5,817 nt of DNA from an uncultured Clostridia bacterium (lineage in GTDB: Bacteria; Bacillota; Clostridia; Christensenellales; CAG-138): positions 1 to 5,817 of the forward strand of contig CALGGM010000188.1 in assembly GCA_937915925.1 (NCBI GenBank), read 5' to 3'. The position numbers and the translations under genes are program-made. Below the pieces are notes generated by a model that worked only from the letters and a program-made list of their open reading frames with translations, was not told the origin of the DNA and made no database searches. Of this stretch, positions 5,053-5,817 are shown piece by piece. Numbering within the stretch: position 1 is the first letter of the stretch; each line of letters starts with the position of its first letter.

Positions 5053-5817
5053 TTACTGTTCAAACGAGAACCGATAGTTCAGATGCTTCTCGTCGCGGAC
5101 GGCGATCATTTCCTTCTGGACGGCGGCGTTGACGGGAACGCCCTTGTCCTTGCGGTCCTGCCACACGAGCCATTCCTTTTCGCCCGCGGTGTAGATGCGC
5201 TCCTCGCCGGGCGCCTTTTCGGAATTGCGCAGCGCGCGGAGGATGTCGCCGCAGGTCTTCTTGAACGTGTCGAGACCCATGAACGCTTCGGGATCGATCG
5301 CGATGAAGAAGTGACCGAGGTGATACGGGCGCTTGTTGCCGTTCTCATCCATGCCGGTGAGCATCTTCATGTAGCTGCCCGCCTGCAGCGCCGCGGAAAG
5401 GATCTCCACGACCGTTGCGTAGCCGTAGCCCTTGTAGCCCGCAAGCTCTTCGCCGATGCCGCCAAGAGGCGCAAGCGCCGCTTCGCCCTTTGTGAGGTCG
5501 ACAAGGATCTGCTTCGAGTCGGTCTGCGCCGAGCCGTCGCGTCCGATGACCATGCCCGCCGGGGTGGGCTTGTCGTTACGCGCATAGTATTCGATCTTGC
5601 CGCGCTGCGTGATGGAGGTCGCGCAGTCGATGCAGAACGGGAACTCCTCGTCGGTCGGCAGCGCGATCGTCAGGGGGTTCGTGCCGAGCATGTTCTCAAC
5701 GCCGAACGTCGGCGCGATGGACGGACGCGCGTTCGTGCCCGTGATGCCGATCATGCCCTGCTTGGTCGCCATCGTGGTCCAGTAGCCCGCGATGCCGTAG
5801 TGCGAGGAATTGCGCAC
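5053..5817 (-). CDS. Ldh_2-family malate/L-lactate-type dehydrogenase, 3' part
   Basis: The 254 visible residues are the C-terminal two thirds or so of an NAD(P)-dependent 2-hydroxyacid dehydrogenase of the Ldh_2 family (malate, L-lactate, ureidoglycolate, sulfolactate and diketogulonate enzymes). Members are usually about 340-360 residues, so roughly 100 N-terminal residues lie past the right edge; the GTG at the edge is an internal valine, not a start. Counting from that valine: VRNSSHYGIAGYW (1-13) contains the His (6) that acts as proton donor/acceptor in this family, then TNARPSIAP (28-36), GTNP (45-48), DCATS (64-68), TPAGM (85-89), GGIGEELAGYKGYGY (119-133) and GHFFIAIDPEAF (168-179). 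The reading frame is intact to TAA at 5053-5055. A hairpin terminator follows. The substrate cannot be assigned, because this family's specificity is not readable from these motifs and no pathway neighbours are visible. Confidence 0.92.
   Translation of the reverse strand: MRNSSHYGIAGYWTTMATKQGMIGITGTNARPSIAPTFGVENMLGTNPLTIALPTDEEFPFCIDCATSITQRGKIEYYARNDKPTPAGMVIGRDGSAQTDSKQILVDLTKGEAALAPLGGIGEELAGYKGYGYATVVEILSAALQAGSYMKMLTGMDENGNKRPYHLGHFFIAIDPEAFMGLDTFKKTCGDILRALRNSEKAPGEERIYTAGEKEWLVWQDRKDKGVPVNAAVQKEMIAVRDEKHLNYRFSFEQ

Noticed and set aside
4749..5063. Short open frames on both strands across the second intergenic region
   Set aside because: They translate palindromic and heptamer repeats into low-complexity Arg, Ser or Leu-rich peptides and have no ribosome site worth noting.

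Overview
All genes in this window are read from the minus strand. From right to left they are the 3' part of an Ldh_2-family 2-hydroxyacid dehydrogenase, a fused ThrE-type amino-acid/organic-acid exporter, a large two-domain surface-polymer transferase (GT2 glycosyltransferase plus CDP-glycerol glycerophosphotransferase-like domain), and a tRNA-Arg(CCG) gene with a truncated second copy of itself just upstream. The plus strand has no convincing gene. The DNA is GC-rich, the tRNA encodes its CCA, promoters are sigma-A-like, ribosome-binding sites are purine-rich, and the polymer transferase is of the teichoic-acid type. Together with the style of the intergenic repeats this suggests a GC-rich Firmicute, probably a gut-type member of the Clostridia. 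The taxonomic call is inference.

Layout: 11-87 tRNA-Arg; 124-170 truncated tRNA-Arg; 191-219 promoter reading through the truncated copy into the intact one; 243-2876 polymer transferase with its own promoter (2901-2929); 2930-3312 intergenic repeat mosaic; 3313-4668 thrE-like exporter with its own promoter (4700-4728); 4729-5052 second intergenic repeat mosaic, including a probable terminator for the dehydrogenase; 5053-5817 dehydrogenase, continuing past the right edge.

The three protein genes look like independent transcription units: two have a recognisable promoter just upstream, and the third is followed by a hairpin. No shared pathway is evident. The less ordinary content is non-coding. 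First, the tRNA 5' part lies between the promoter and the intact tRNA. Second, both long intergenic regions are built from a common set of repeat modules: a purine heptamer tract, a GGAAGATTTTCCG motif, a GTAGGGG hairpin and a larger MITE-like palindrome. I see no convincing new defence, mobile or biosynthetic system.
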